This document shows, piece after piece, positions 25,489-33,575 of a DNA stretch of 64,000 nt. Source of the DNA: Chania multitudinisentens RB-25 (GTDB lineage Bacteria; Pseudomonadota; Gammaproteobacteria; Enterobacterales; Enterobacteriaceae). The stretch spans positions 620,001 to 684,000 of the forward strand of contig NZ_CP007044.2 of assembly GCF_000520015.2 (NCBI RefSeq), in the 5' to 3' direction. Within the stretch, counting starts at the first letter, position 1; every line of letters starts with the position of its first letter. The position numbers and the translations under genes were made by a program. The notes beneath the pieces are model-generated. The model was given only the letters and a program-made list of their open reading frames with translations, searched no databases and was not told the origin of the DNA.

Positions 25489-26238
25489 TTAACCGTTTGA
25501 GAAATCCGGGCCAATTAAATCTATCCGGTCAGTACAAATACAGTCAACGCCCCAATTCAACAATAAACGCGCGCGCTCGGGGTGGTTAACGGTATATACC
25601 AGAATGCGCAGCCCAGCATCTTTCAGCACTTTTACCCGCTCGGCGGTCAAGGCATTGTGATTAATATGCAGCGAGACACAGGCAAGCTGTTCGGTCAATT
25701 CGCGCCAGTTGTCATGCCACGCATCCAGCAGCAGGCCACGTGGTAATTCCGGCACCGCACGCTGCGCGGCCGCCAGTGCTGCGACGGAAAATGAGGAAAG
25801 TAGTGGATCGGTCTGCCCTTGCCACAGCAGGCGCGCTGCCAGTGCCACCAACCGACCGGTTTCGTCTTCCACACCCAGCGTCGGTTTGATCTCGATATTG
25901 GCCATTAGGCCATGCTGTTTGCAACGCTCGGCCACTTCCGCCAGTAGAGGCAGACGTTCGCCTTTAAACGCCGCGCTATACCAGTTACCGGCGTCCAGTT
26001 GCTCCAGCTTTTCCCACGGCAAATCGCCCGCCACGCCCCAGCCGTTGCTGGTACGATCGAGCGTATCATCATGCAGCAGGAAGATCTGCCCATCCTGCGC
26101 CAATTTAGCGTCAAACTCGATCATCTTGTGGCCGTGGCGTGCGCCGACATCGATCGCCGCCAAGGTATTTTCCGGTGCCAAGGAACCGCCACCGCGATGA
26201 GCAGCGACATGAGGATAAGGCCAGACTGTGATCATCAT
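25489..26238 (-). CDS. ugpQ: Cytosolic glycerophosphodiester phosphodiesterase UgpQ
   Basis: 249 residues matching E. coli UgpQ (VAAHRGGGSLAPENTLAAIDVGA, HKMIEFDAKLAQDGQIFLLHDDTLDRTSNGWG, NIEIKPT, GVDCICTDRIDLIGP). The HRG, IEFD and LHDD motifs hold the metal and catalytic residues. It hydrolyses glycerophosphodiesters to sn-glycerol-3-phosphate and an alcohol. No signal peptide. In E. coli it is the last gene of ugpBAECQ. Here only a ugpC stump precedes it, overlapping by 4 bp (ATGA), so the transport operon has been lost at this site. Confidence 0.95.
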   Translation of the reverse strand: MMITVWPYPHVAAHRGGGSLAPENTLAAIDVGARHGHKMIEFDAKLAQDGQIFLLHDDTLDRTSNGWGVAGDLPWEKLEQLDAGNWYSAAFKGERLPLLAEVAERCKQHGLMANIEIKPTLGVEDETGRLVALAARLLWQGQTDPLLSSFSVAALAAAQRAVPELPRGLLLDAWHDNWRELTEQLACVSLHINHNALTAERVKVLKDAGLRILVYTVNHPERARLLLNWGVDCICTDRIDLIGPDFSNG

Positions 26239-26399
26239 TCCATCCGTAATCCACTGTGGGTATCAAAAAAGTGCAGCGCCTGCGCAGGCAACTGTAAATA
26301 TAACCTGCTGCCCGCAGGCGGCAAGGTTTCGTTGAAAGTAAGAGAGAACGATACAGATGGTAATGTGATAGCGGCGGTATGGAAATATTCCACGCCGCC
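26235..26399 (-). pseudogene. ugpC: C-terminal stump of ugpC (glycerol-3-phosphate ABC transporter ATPase)
   Basis: In the frame immediately behind the aminotransferase stop codon, the minus strand reads on without a start and ends LYLQLPAQALHFFDTHSGLRME followed by TGA. That resembles the C-terminal tail (LHLFD-TG-R) of UgpC, whose stop codon overlaps ugpQ by 4 bp in intact operons. About 50 codons remain. This is the scar of a deletion that removed ugpB, ugpA, ugpE and nearly all of ugpC. Confidence 0.65.
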
Positions 26400-26408
26400 G
26401 CAAAGAGA

Positions 26409-27596
26409 TTACAGCGCGCGGCGCAGGCGGGCGACCGCTTCCTGCATTTGCTGCTCAGTGGCCGTCGCAAACGACAGGCGGAACGTGGAATGATCCGCCC
26501 GATCGGAGAAGAAGTATTCCCCCGGAACGAACACCACACCCTGATCCAGCGTGGCTTTCAGCCACTCGGTGGCATTGAACGGCTGGCGGAAACGCGCCCA
26601 CAGGAACATGCCGCCTTTTGGCATATCAAAGCTGATCACATCACCCAGCTCTTTTTCAACCAACCCGGCCAGAATGCCACACTTCTGTTTATAGGCCGCG
26701 CGGATCTTCTCGATCTGTGCCGGCAAACGGTTCAGGCCCAGATAACATTCAGCGATGCTTTGCGACAGCGAACTGGCATGCAGATCGGCCGCCTGCTTGA
26801 TGATAGCGATCTTGTGCAGCAGAAACGGCGGCAGGATCGCCCAGCCCAAGCGCAGGCCTGGCGCCAGGATCTTGGAGAACGTGGAGGTATAGATGATGTT
26901 ATCGGTATGGCCCAACATCTGTTGTGAAACCTGATACAGCGTCGCATTGCGCTCTTCGGTAAAACGCAGTTCACCGTAGGGATCATCTTCCACAATCAGG
27001 AAATTATGCTCAGCAGCCAGCTTCACCAATTGCTCACGGCGTGCGGCACTCAGGGTCAGGCCAGTGGGGTTGCCGAAGTTCGGCACCACGTATACCCCTT
27101 TGATTTTCTGGGTTTTCAGCAATTCAGCCAGTTCTTCAACCACCATGCCATCGCTGTCTGAGGAAACCGACATCACGTTGGCTTCTGCCAGCTCCAGCGT
27201 CTGCAATGCCGCCAGATAGGTCGGGCGTTCTACCACAAACACATCGCCTGGGTTAACGACTGCACGCATCACCAGATCCAACGCCTGCTGAGAGCCTGCT
27301 GTGACCAGAATATCTTCCGGCTTGGCGCTGACGCCGCGTTCGGTACACAGGGTACAAATGCGTTCACGCAGCAGGTAGCTACCTTCGGTCAAACCATACT
27401 GGAACGCGCTTTTCGGCTGTTCGGTAATTGCTTGCTGTGTGGCAATGCTCAATCCTTCGAAATCAAACAGCGCATCAGAAGGAATGCCACCCGCCAGCGA
27501 AATGACATTTTCCATTTTACTGTGCTTGAGCAATTCACGGATTGCCGAGCTTTTTACCTTCACCATGCGCTGCGCGAGTAGTCCTTCTGTCTTCAT
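26409..27596 (-). CDS. PLP-dependent aminotransferase (LysN/2-aminoadipate type)
   Basis: 395 residues, fold-type I. The PLP lysine lies in YTSTFSKILAPGLRLGW. Other landmarks are SLAGGIPSDALFDFEG, YGLTEGSYLLRERI, VTAGSQQALDLVMRAV, YVVPNFGNPTGLTLS and VEDDPYGELRF. It matches the broad MocR-aminotransferase-domain/LysN group without a DNA-binding domain. The substrate is probably an aromatic or branched-chain amino acid or 2-aminoadipate; adjacency to the liv operon favours branched chain, but this is inference. It occupies the place where ugpBAEC stands in E. coli. Confidence 0.85.
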   Translation of the reverse strand: MKTEGLLAQRMVKVKSSAIRELLKHSKMENVISLAGGIPSDALFDFEGLSIATQQAITEQPKSAFQYGLTEGSYLLRERICTLCTERGVSAKPEDILVTAGSQQALDLVMRAVVNPGDVFVVERPTYLAALQTLELAEANVMSVSSDSDGMVVEELAELLKTQKIKGVYVVPNFGNPTGLTLSAARREQLVKLAAEHNFLIVEDDPYGELRFTEERNATLYQVSQQMLGHTDNIIYTSTFSKILAPGLRLGWAILPPFLLHKIAIIKQAADLHASSLSQSIAECYLGLNRLPAQIEKIRAAYKQKCGILAGLVEKELGDVISFDMPKGGMFLWARFRQPFNATEWLKATLDQGVVFVPGEYFFSDRADHSTFRLSFATATEQQMQEAVARLRRAL

Positions 27597-27671
27597 TATT
27601 GGTTATTCTCGTAATCGTTAAAAATATGGGTGCCAGCGCACCCTGATATAAAGGCCACAACAGCGCATACA

Positions 27672-27706
27672 GGTAACAACGCCGTAGCTTGCAAGACAAT
27701 GGGTAT
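27672..27706. repeat. Short intergenic repeat, degenerate copy
   Basis: GGTAACAACGCCGTAGCTTGCAAG...GGGTATT resembles the right half of the palindrome at 32715-32775 (GCAACGCTACAGCTTGAA...GGTATA). It lies directly after livF. Confidence 0.4.
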
Positions 27707-27707
27707 T

Positions 27708-28409
27708 TTAGCCGCCCAGATACGCCGAACGAACTGCTTCGTTGGCTAACAATGCAGCCCCTGTATCTTCCAATACCACGCGGCCGTTTTCCAGTACATA
27801 ACCACGATCTGCCAACTTTAACGCCTGATTGGCGTTTTGCTCCACCAAAAAGATGGTCATTCCCTCTTCGCGCAGTTGCTGGATGATGTCAAAAATCTGC
27901 TGGATGATGATCGGTGCCAGCCCAAGCGAGGGTTCATCAAGCAACAGCAACTTTGGCTGGCTCATCAACGCGCGGCCAATCGCCAACATCTGCTGCTCAC
28001 CGCCAGACATGGTACCAGAACGCTGGCTACGGCGCTCCAACAGGCGCGGGAACAGGCTGAACACCCGCTCAATACGCTGCTGGTACTGCTCACGAGTGGC
28101 AAAGAAACCACCCATCGCCAGATTCTCCTCCACCGTCATGCGGGAAAACACCCGCCGCCCTTCCGGCACGATCGCCACCGCTTCACGCATAATGCGCGCA
28201 GTCTGCCACTGGGTGATGTCCTGATCCAGCAGTTGGATGGTGCCTTCGGAGGCGCGCGGTTCACCGCATAACGTACCGAGTAACGTGGTTTTACCGGCAC
28301 CGTTGGCCCCGATCAAGGTGACGATCTCACCCTGCTGAATATTCAAGCTGACCTGATGCAGCGCCTGAATTTTGCCGTAATGGGCGGAAACCTGATTAAA
28401 TGACAACAT
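27708..28409 (-). CDS. livF: Branched-chain amino-acid ABC transporter ATPase LivF
   Basis: A 233-residue nucleotide-binding subunit. Walker A GANGAGKTTLLG, signature MSGGEQQMLAIGRALMSQPKL and Walker B LLLLDEPSLGLAP are all present. Pairs with LivG on the cytosolic face of the LivHM permease. Last gene of the operon, 4 bp after livG. Confidence 0.95.
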   Translation of the reverse strand: MLSFNQVSAHYGKIQALHQVSLNIQQGEIVTLIGANGAGKTTLLGTLCGEPRASEGTIQLLDQDITQWQTARIMREAVAIVPEGRRVFSRMTVEENLAMGGFFATREQYQQRIERVFSLFPRLLERRSQRSGTMSGGEQQMLAIGRALMSQPKLLLLDEPSLGLAPIIIQQIFDIIQQLREEGMTIFLVEQNANQALKLADRGYVLENGRVVLEDTGAALLANEAVRSAYLGG

Positions 28410-28413
28410 ATGT

Positions 28414-29181
28414 TTATTCGCCCAGATAGGCCCGGATCACATCCGGGTTATTGCGGATTTCAGCCGGGATACCCTGCGCCAGTGGGGTTCCCTGATTAAC
28501 CACATAGATGCGATCGGAAATTCCCATCACCAGTTTCATATCGTGCTCAATCAGCAGCACAGAAACTTTGTGCTGGTCGCGCAGTTCCACGATCAGGTGA
28601 TCCAGTTCGTCGGTTTCTTTCGGGTTCAAACCCGCCGCTGGTTCATCCAGCATCAGCAATTCCGGGCGCGTCACCATGCAGCGGGCAATCTCCAGCCGCC
28701 GCTGCTGACCATAAGCCAGGTTACCCGCCGAGCGATTGGCCATCTCCAATAGGCCGACACGCTCCAGCCATACGGCGGAACGCTCCAATGCATCCGCTTC
28801 GGCGCGGCGGAACGCCGGGGTTTTCAGCAAACCGGCAAACACGCCGCTTTGCAGATGCTGATGCTGAGCCACCAGCAGGTTTTCAATCACCGTCATTTCG
28901 CGGAACAACCGCACGTGCTGGAAGGTTCGCACCACCCCCATACGGGCAATAACCTGGCCGGGAAGCCCTTCCAAATGGCGTTCCCGCAGCTTGATGGTGC
29001 CACCGGTCGGGCGATAGAACCCGGTCAGGCAGTTGAACACCGTGGTTTTACCCGCACCGTTCGGGCCAATCAGCGAAACGATCTCGCCTTCATGCAGCGT
29101 TAAAGCCACGTTGTTGACCGCCAGCAGGCCGCCAAACCGCATCGATAGCCCTTCGACCGCCAGTAAAGGTTGAGTACTCAT
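28414..29181 (-). CDS. livG: Branched-chain amino-acid ABC transporter ATPase LivG
   Basis: A 255-residue second ATPase. Walker A GPNGAGKTTVFNCLTGF, signature region LAYGQQRRLEIARCMVTRPE, Walker B LLMLDEPAAGLNP, and the HAAT-family C-terminal extension (VNQGTPLAQGIPAEIRNNPDVIRAYLGE). The start at 29181 overlaps the livM stop by 4 bp (ATGA). An in-frame upstream extension to 29268 reads inside livM and is not used. Confidence 0.95.
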   Translation of the reverse strand: MSTQPLLAVEGLSMRFGGLLAVNNVALTLHEGEIVSLIGPNGAGKTTVFNCLTGFYRPTGGTIKLRERHLEGLPGQVIARMGVVRTFQHVRLFREMTVIENLLVAQHQHLQSGVFAGLLKTPAFRRAEADALERSAVWLERVGLLEMANRSAGNLAYGQQRRLEIARCMVTRPELLMLDEPAAGLNPKETDELDHLIVELRDQHKVSVLLIEHDMKLVMGISDRIYVVNQGTPLAQGIPAEIRNNPDVIRAYLGE

Positions 29182-30464
29182 GCCTTCTCCCCCTTCACTG
29201 CCTGGATATCTGCCGCTTTCAGTTTCAGTTGTGGCCGCTTCATCGGCAGCAGACCTTGCGGCCGCCAAATCATCATCAGCACCATCAACGCACCCAGCAG
29301 CAACATGCTGTATTCATTCAGATCACGCATCAGTTCGCGCGATACCACCAACAGGATAGCCGCCAGGATCACCGCAAACTGCGATCCCATCCCACCCAGC
29401 ACTACAATTGCCAGCACGAAAGCTGACTCAACGAAAGTGAAGGATTCTGGGCTGACAAAGCCTTGGCGCGCAGCGAACAGCGTCCCGGCAAAACCAGCAA
29501 ATGCAGCGCTGATGGTGAAAGCGGTCAGTTTGATTCTGGTTGGGCTGAGGCCCAGTGAACGGCAGGCGATCTCATCTTCACGCAGCGCTTCCCAGGCGCG
29601 CCCCAGCGGCATGCGCAGCAGGCGGTTAATCACAAACAGCGTCAGGATCACCAACAACAGCGCCACCAGATAGAGGAACACGATGCGATCGCCTGGATCG
29701 TATTGCAGACCGAAGAAGTTATGGAAAGTGTCCCAACCGCCGTCACGTACGCTGCGGCTAAACTCCAGGCCGAAGAAGGTCGGCTTCGGGATCTGGCTGA
29801 TGCCGTTCGGGCCACCGGTAATTTCGGTGTTGTTCAGCAACAGGATACGCACGATCTCACCGAAGCCGAGTGTGACAATCGCCAGATAGTCCCCCCGCAG
29901 GCGCAATACCGGGAAACCGAGAATAAAGCCAAACGCAGCGGTCACTATCCCCGCCAGCGGCAGGCTTTCCCAGAACCCCAGGCCGTAATAGTGATTCAAC
30001 AGCGCATAGGTATAAGCACCGATGGCATAAAAACCGCCATAGCCCAGCACCAAGAGGCCGGAAAGCCCCACCACCACGTTAAGGCCCAGGCCGAGCATTA
30101 CGTAGATTAGCGTCAGGGTCGCGATATCCACCGCGCCGCGTGAAACCAGAAACGGCCAGGCAATAGCTGCAATAATAATTGCCGCAGCCAGTAGCTTTTG
30201 GCGCAGCGTACTGCCATCAAAGCTTGGTAAAACGAATGACGACGGACCGGAAATCTTTTTCAGCCCCTGCTGCATCAGCGGGCGCAACAGTTGGAAGAAA
30301 AACACCACCACGCAGCCGATGCCAATCCACATCCAGCGCACTTCGGCAGCACCATGTACCACCAGCTTGGTACCATCAAGGCTCAGCTGCATCCCCATCA
30401 GGAAAGAGGCCATGATAAACAGCACGACCGTGGCAATACAGGCGTTAAGCAGGCCGAGTTTCAT
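29178..30464 (-). CDS. livM: Branched-chain amino-acid ABC permease LivM
   Basis: A 428-residue inner-membrane permease with an N-terminal extension of about 90 residues, as in E. coli LivM. The core includes GLNVVVGLSGLLVLGYGGFYAIGAYTYALL, PVLRLRGDYLAIVTLGFGEIVRILLLN, GRAWEALREDEIACRSLG (cytosolic EAA-like loop) and FTFVESAFVLAIVVLGGMGSQ. Overlaps both livH and livG by 4 bp. Confidence 0.95.
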   Translation of the reverse strand: MKLGLLNACIATVVLFIMASFLMGMQLSLDGTKLVVHGAAEVRWMWIGIGCVVVFFFQLLRPLMQQGLKKISGPSSFVLPSFDGSTLRQKLLAAAIIIAAIAWPFLVSRGAVDIATLTLIYVMLGLGLNVVVGLSGLLVLGYGGFYAIGAYTYALLNHYYGLGFWESLPLAGIVTAAFGFILGFPVLRLRGDYLAIVTLGFGEIVRILLLNNTEITGGPNGISQIPKPTFFGLEFSRSVRDGGWDTFHNFFGLQYDPGDRIVFLYLVALLLVILTLFVINRLLRMPLGRAWEALREDEIACRSLGLSPTRIKLTAFTISAAFAGFAGTLFAARQGFVSPESFTFVESAFVLAIVVLGGMGSQFAVILAAILLVVSRELMRDLNEYSMLLLGALMVLMMIWRPQGLLPMKRPQLKLKAADIQAVKGEKA

Positions 30465-31387
30465 ACTTTCTCAACCTCCGGGCGCCCAAGGATGCCAGTC
30501 GGCATCACCAGCAACACCACGATCAGCAGCGCGAAAGACACCACGTCTTTATATTCCGTGCTCAAATAAGCCGAGGTCAGCGCTTCCGCAACGCCCAGCA
30601 CCAACCCACCGATCATCGCCCCCGGAATGCTGCCAATCCCCCCTAACACTGCGGCGGTGAAGGCTTTCATCCCGGCCATAAAGCCGATGTACGGGTTAAT
30701 TACGCCATAAAACTGGCCGAGCAACACACCGGCTACCGCAGCCATGATGGCACCGATGACAAACGTCAGCGAAATCACTCGGTCAGTATTGATGCCCAAC
30801 AGGCTGGCCATCTTCAAATCTTCTGCACAGGCACGGCAAGCTCGGCCCATGCGCGAATAGCGGATAAACATCGTCAGCGCCAGCATGGCGAGGAAGGTCA
30901 CGATCCAGATGGTGAGCTGCATGGTGCTGATGGTAGCGGCAAAGCCGTTGCTTTCACCCAGCACCCATTGGCCGGTGACTAAGCTCGGCAGCGCCACGTC
31001 ACGCGAGCCCTGCGTCAGGCTGACGTAGTTTTGCAGGAATATCGACATCCCGATGGCGGAGATCAACGCGATCAGGCGTTTGGAACTGCGCACCGGTTTA
31101 TAGGCCACGCGCTCAATGCTCCAACCGTAGGCGCTGGCAATCACGATGGAAACCAAGAACGCCGCGCCGATCAGCAACCAGCCGACGTCGATCCCCATCA
31201 TCATAAGGGCGGCGATAACAATAAATGAGATATAACTGCTGATCATATACACCTCGCCGTGAGCGAAGTTGATCATGCCGATAATGCCGTAAACCATGGT
31301 GTAACCGATGGCAATCAATGCATACGTGCTGCCCAACGTGACACCGTTGAACATCTGCTGCAAAAAATAGAGGAACTGCTCTGACAT
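30461..31387 (-). CDS. livH: Branched-chain amino-acid ABC permease LivH
   Basis: A 308-residue permease partner of LivM. Visible: FNGVTLGSTYALIAIGYTMVYGIIGMINFAHGEVYM, the RACRACAEDLKMASLLGIN loop, and MKAFTAAVLGGIGSIPGAMIGGLVLGVAEAL. Membrane helices as expected. Preceded by a 170-bp gap to the binding-protein gene containing a hairpin and a palindromic repeat. Confidence 0.95.
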   Translation of the reverse strand: MSEQFLYFLQQMFNGVTLGSTYALIAIGYTMVYGIIGMINFAHGEVYMISSYISFIVIAALMMMGIDVGWLLIGAAFLVSIVIASAYGWSIERVAYKPVRSSKRLIALISAIGMSIFLQNYVSLTQGSRDVALPSLVTGQWVLGESNGFAATISTMQLTIWIVTFLAMLALTMFIRYSRMGRACRACAEDLKMASLLGINTDRVISLTFVIGAIMAAVAGVLLGQFYGVINPYIGFMAGMKAFTAAVLGGIGSIPGAMIGGLVLGVAEALTSAYLSTEYKDVVSFALLIVVLLVMPTGILGRPEVEKV

Positions 31388-31455
31388 ACTCTGGCCTTCT
31401 AAGGTGTCGTCGTGGCCGTAAAAGATCGGCCCAACAGCCTGCTAAAACGACAGGC

Positions 31456-31475
31456 ACCGGGAATACCCGGTTTTG
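31456..31475. terminator. Small hairpin between livK and livH
   Basis: ACCGGG-AATA-CCCGGT with TTTT on the plus strand only. On the minus (operon) strand it has no T-run. It may lower expression of livHMGF relative to the binding protein or protect the livK mRNA end. Confidence 0.4.
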
Positions 31476-31504
31476 AGATTACGCTATTCTTCCCTGAACA
31501 GCGC

Positions 31505-31552
31505 TACCCGATGGCTTGCAGGCTGCGACAACCTGCAAGACCACGGATATTA
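31505..31552. repeat. Palindromic intergenic repeat between livK and livH
   Basis: TACCCGATGG-CTTGCAGG-n9-CCTGCAAG-ACCACGGATA. The 8-bp arms CTTGCAGG (31515-31522) and CCTGCAAG (31532-31539) are perfect. The outer ends match the layout of the element at 32715. Confidence 0.55.
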
Positions 31553-31559
31553 TTATGGC

Positions 31560-32675
31560 TTATTTAATTGGCGTTGATGAACCATCAGCATGCCATTCGA
31601 ACACGCCGAACTCGAAACCTTTCAGATCGCCCTTCTCATCCCAGCTCAGCGGCCCCATAACGGTTTCCACCGGTTGGCCTGTTTTCAGGTTTTTAACAAT
31701 ATCCGCTGGCTCCTGGCTGCCACTGCGTTCCATCCCGGTTACCAGCGATTGCAGCGCGGCGTAGGTGGTCCACACGAACGGCCCGGTCGGGTCCAGCTTT
31801 TTGGCTTTCAACGCATCAACTACCGGCTGGTTGGCAGGCACCTGATCGTAGCGTTTCGGCAACGTCACCAGCATGCCTTCAGAAGCAGCACCAGCGATGT
31901 TAGACAGTGAAGAGTTACCCACGCCTTCCGGCCCCATAAAGCGGGTGGTCAAACCCGCCTGCTTCGCCTGGCGCAGGATCTGCCCCATTTCCGGGTAGTA
32001 ACCGCCGAAGTAGACGAAATCAACGTTCTCTTTCTTCAGGCGCGCCACCAGGGTGGAGAAATCTTTATCTCCCGCGGTGATCCCTTCGAACATCACCACC
32101 TCAGTACCCTGCTGCTTCAAGCTATCACGCACCGAACGCGCCAGGCCTTCGCCGTACTGCTGTTTGTCGTGAACCACCGCGATACGCTTTGGTTTGATTT
32201 CATTAAGGATATATTTTGCCGCCGTCGGGCCCTGATCGGAGTCCAGCCCGGTGGTACGCATGATCATTTGGTAACCACGGGTCGTCAGATCGGCGTTGGT
32301 GGCCGCCGGGGTAATCATGATCACCCCTTCATCTTCATAGATATCTGACGCGGGTTGAGTAGAAGAGGAACACAGATGGCCGATTACGTAACGGATACCG
32401 TCGTTAATCACTTTGTTGGCAACCGCAACCGCCTGTTTAGGGTCACAGGCATCGTCGTATTCCACACCGATCAGCTTATCGCCGTTAATACCACCTTTGG
32501 CGTTGATATCGGCAATGGCCTGGCGTGCGCCAGTGAACTCCATATCGCCATACTGCGCCACCGGGCCAGACATCGCACCCACAATCGCCACTTTGATGTC
32601 TTTCGCCATCGCCATTTGCCCCATCGCCATCGCGATACAGCCAACCAACAGCGCTTTACCCTTTGTTAATTTCAT
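31560..32675 (-). CDS. livK: Branched-chain amino-acid binding protein LivK/LivJ
   Basis: A periplasmic solute-binding protein of about 371 residues, type I fold. The signal peptide MKLTKGKALLVGCIAMAMGQ ends near MAMA-KDIKVA. Strong match to E. coli LivK/LivJ (IKVAIVGAMSGPVAQYGDMEFTGARQAI, GVEYDDACDPKQAVAVANK, YVIGHLCSSSTQPASDIYEDEGV, GPEGVGNSSLSNIAG). ATG 32675 chosen because GGGGA lies 8 nt upstream; ATG 32681 is too close to that site. Only one binding-protein gene is present here, whereas E. coli has livJ and livK on either side of panM. Confidence 0.92.
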   Translation of the reverse strand: MKLTKGKALLVGCIAMAMGQMAMAKDIKVAIVGAMSGPVAQYGDMEFTGARQAIADINAKGGINGDKLIGVEYDDACDPKQAVAVANKVINDGIRYVIGHLCSSSTQPASDIYEDEGVIMITPAATNADLTTRGYQMIMRTTGLDSDQGPTAAKYILNEIKPKRIAVVHDKQQYGEGLARSVRDSLKQQGTEVVMFEGITAGDKDFSTLVARLKKENVDFVYFGGYYPEMGQILRQAKQAGLTTRFMGPEGVGNSSLSNIAGAASEGMLVTLPKRYDQVPANQPVVDALKAKKLDPTGPFVWTTYAALQSLVTGMERSGSQEPADIVKNLKTGQPVETVMGPLSWDEKGDLKGFEFGVFEWHADGSSTPIK

Positions 32676-33182
32676 CCGCATAATCCCCATCTGTCGTTGT
32701 GAGTTTGCTGCATCTATACCCAATGGATTTCAAGTTGCAGCCAGCAACGCTACAGCTTGAAATACGCAAGGTATATTGCTTTTATCTATAAGTAATAATG
32801 ATTTAGGTTTGTTTTTGACAAAAAATTCTAATAAGACTTTATTTTTCATGTTATTAAACAGGAGTTTTCTTCTGCAAATCAACTATAACGTTCAGGAATA
32901 AGCGATGTAAACAGAATAAAATCTGGATTAATTCCACACCAGATCGAACCTGTTGCAGCGCATTATGCTAGTTAACAATCCAGTTACTGATTTTTTACTC
33001 GGAAAATGTCCGCCGAAAAAAACATTTTGCGCAACCGTCGTACAGAAAAACTTACACAACGCGCTAAACCCAAGCGATTTCGAAAGGCAGGCAGGCCAAG
33101 CTACGTCCTGCATCTTGCAGGGCGACGGTATATGCCAGATCTATTACACTAAGCAAACTCTTTATCTGGGTGGAAATTTTGC
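32676..33182. other. Divergent control region livK / panM
   Basis: 507 bp without a credible ORF. The livK-proximal part carries the palindromic repeat at 32715-32775. The rest is A+T-rich and must contain the livK promoter (minus) and the panM promoter (plus). I see no clear operator. Confidence 0.5.
32715..32775. repeat. 61-bp palindromic intergenic element
   Basis: TATACCC...TTTCAAGTTGCAG...ACAGCTTGAAATACGCAAGGTATA: the TTTCAAG-TTG arm pairs with the CTTGAAA arm, and the ends are TATACC/GGTATA. It is the best-preserved member of the short repeat family seen in this window. Confidence 0.65.
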
Positions 33183-33575
33183 ATGAAACTGACGATTGAG
33201 CGATTGACCACGTTATCCGCGCAGGATCTTATTGACCTTGGCAAAATCTGGCCCCATCAGCAACCGGCACAGTGGCAAACATGGTTACAAGGTGACAAAA
33301 CATTGTTCGCTGCACGGTTCAATGAACGCTTATTAGGGGCGGTAAAAATTGACTTACAAAGTGATAGCGCTCAATTGCACGATCTGATGGTGCGCGAAGT
33401 GACGCGCCGCCGCGGTGTCGGGCTGTATCTGGTTCAGGATGCCCAACGACAACTACCGCAGGTATTACGCTGGCAGCTGTCCACCGCTGGATTACCCCCA
33501 CGCGAACGCGGCGAAGTAGAGAACTTTATGCGTGCCTGCGGCTTCTCCGTACAGGGCGATCTCTGGCAGAAATGA
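33183..33575 (+). CDS. panM: PanD maturation factor PanM (PanZ), GNAT fold
   Basis: A 130-residue GNAT-like protein. Matches E. coli PanZ (MKLTIERL..LIDLGKIWP, LFAARFNERLLGAVKI, LMVREVTRRRGVGLYLV with the acetyl-CoA-binding loop RRRGVG, and ENFMRACGF). It binds the PanD zymogen and triggers its self-cleavage to the active pyruvoyl aspartate decarboxylase; the CoA-bound form also inhibits PanD, giving feedback on pantothenate/CoA. Its stop overlaps the next start by 4 bp (ATGA). Confidence 0.92.
   Translation: MKLTIERLTTLSAQDLIDLGKIWPHQQPAQWQTWLQGDKTLFAARFNERLLGAVKIDLQSDSAQLHDLMVREVTRRRGVGLYLVQDAQRQLPQVLRWQLSTAGLPPRERGEVENFMRACGFSVQGDLWQK

Noticed and set aside
26111..26539. 142-codon minus-strand ORF across the aminotransferase end and ugpQ start
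   Set aside because: Out of frame with both neighbours. The ugpC-like tail is in another frame, so this ORF is a shadow.
32928..33186. Small ORFs (61-77 codons) in the livK-panM gap
   Set aside because: No ribosome-binding sites, no recognisable residues, and they overlap each other on opposite strands in an A+T-rich control region.
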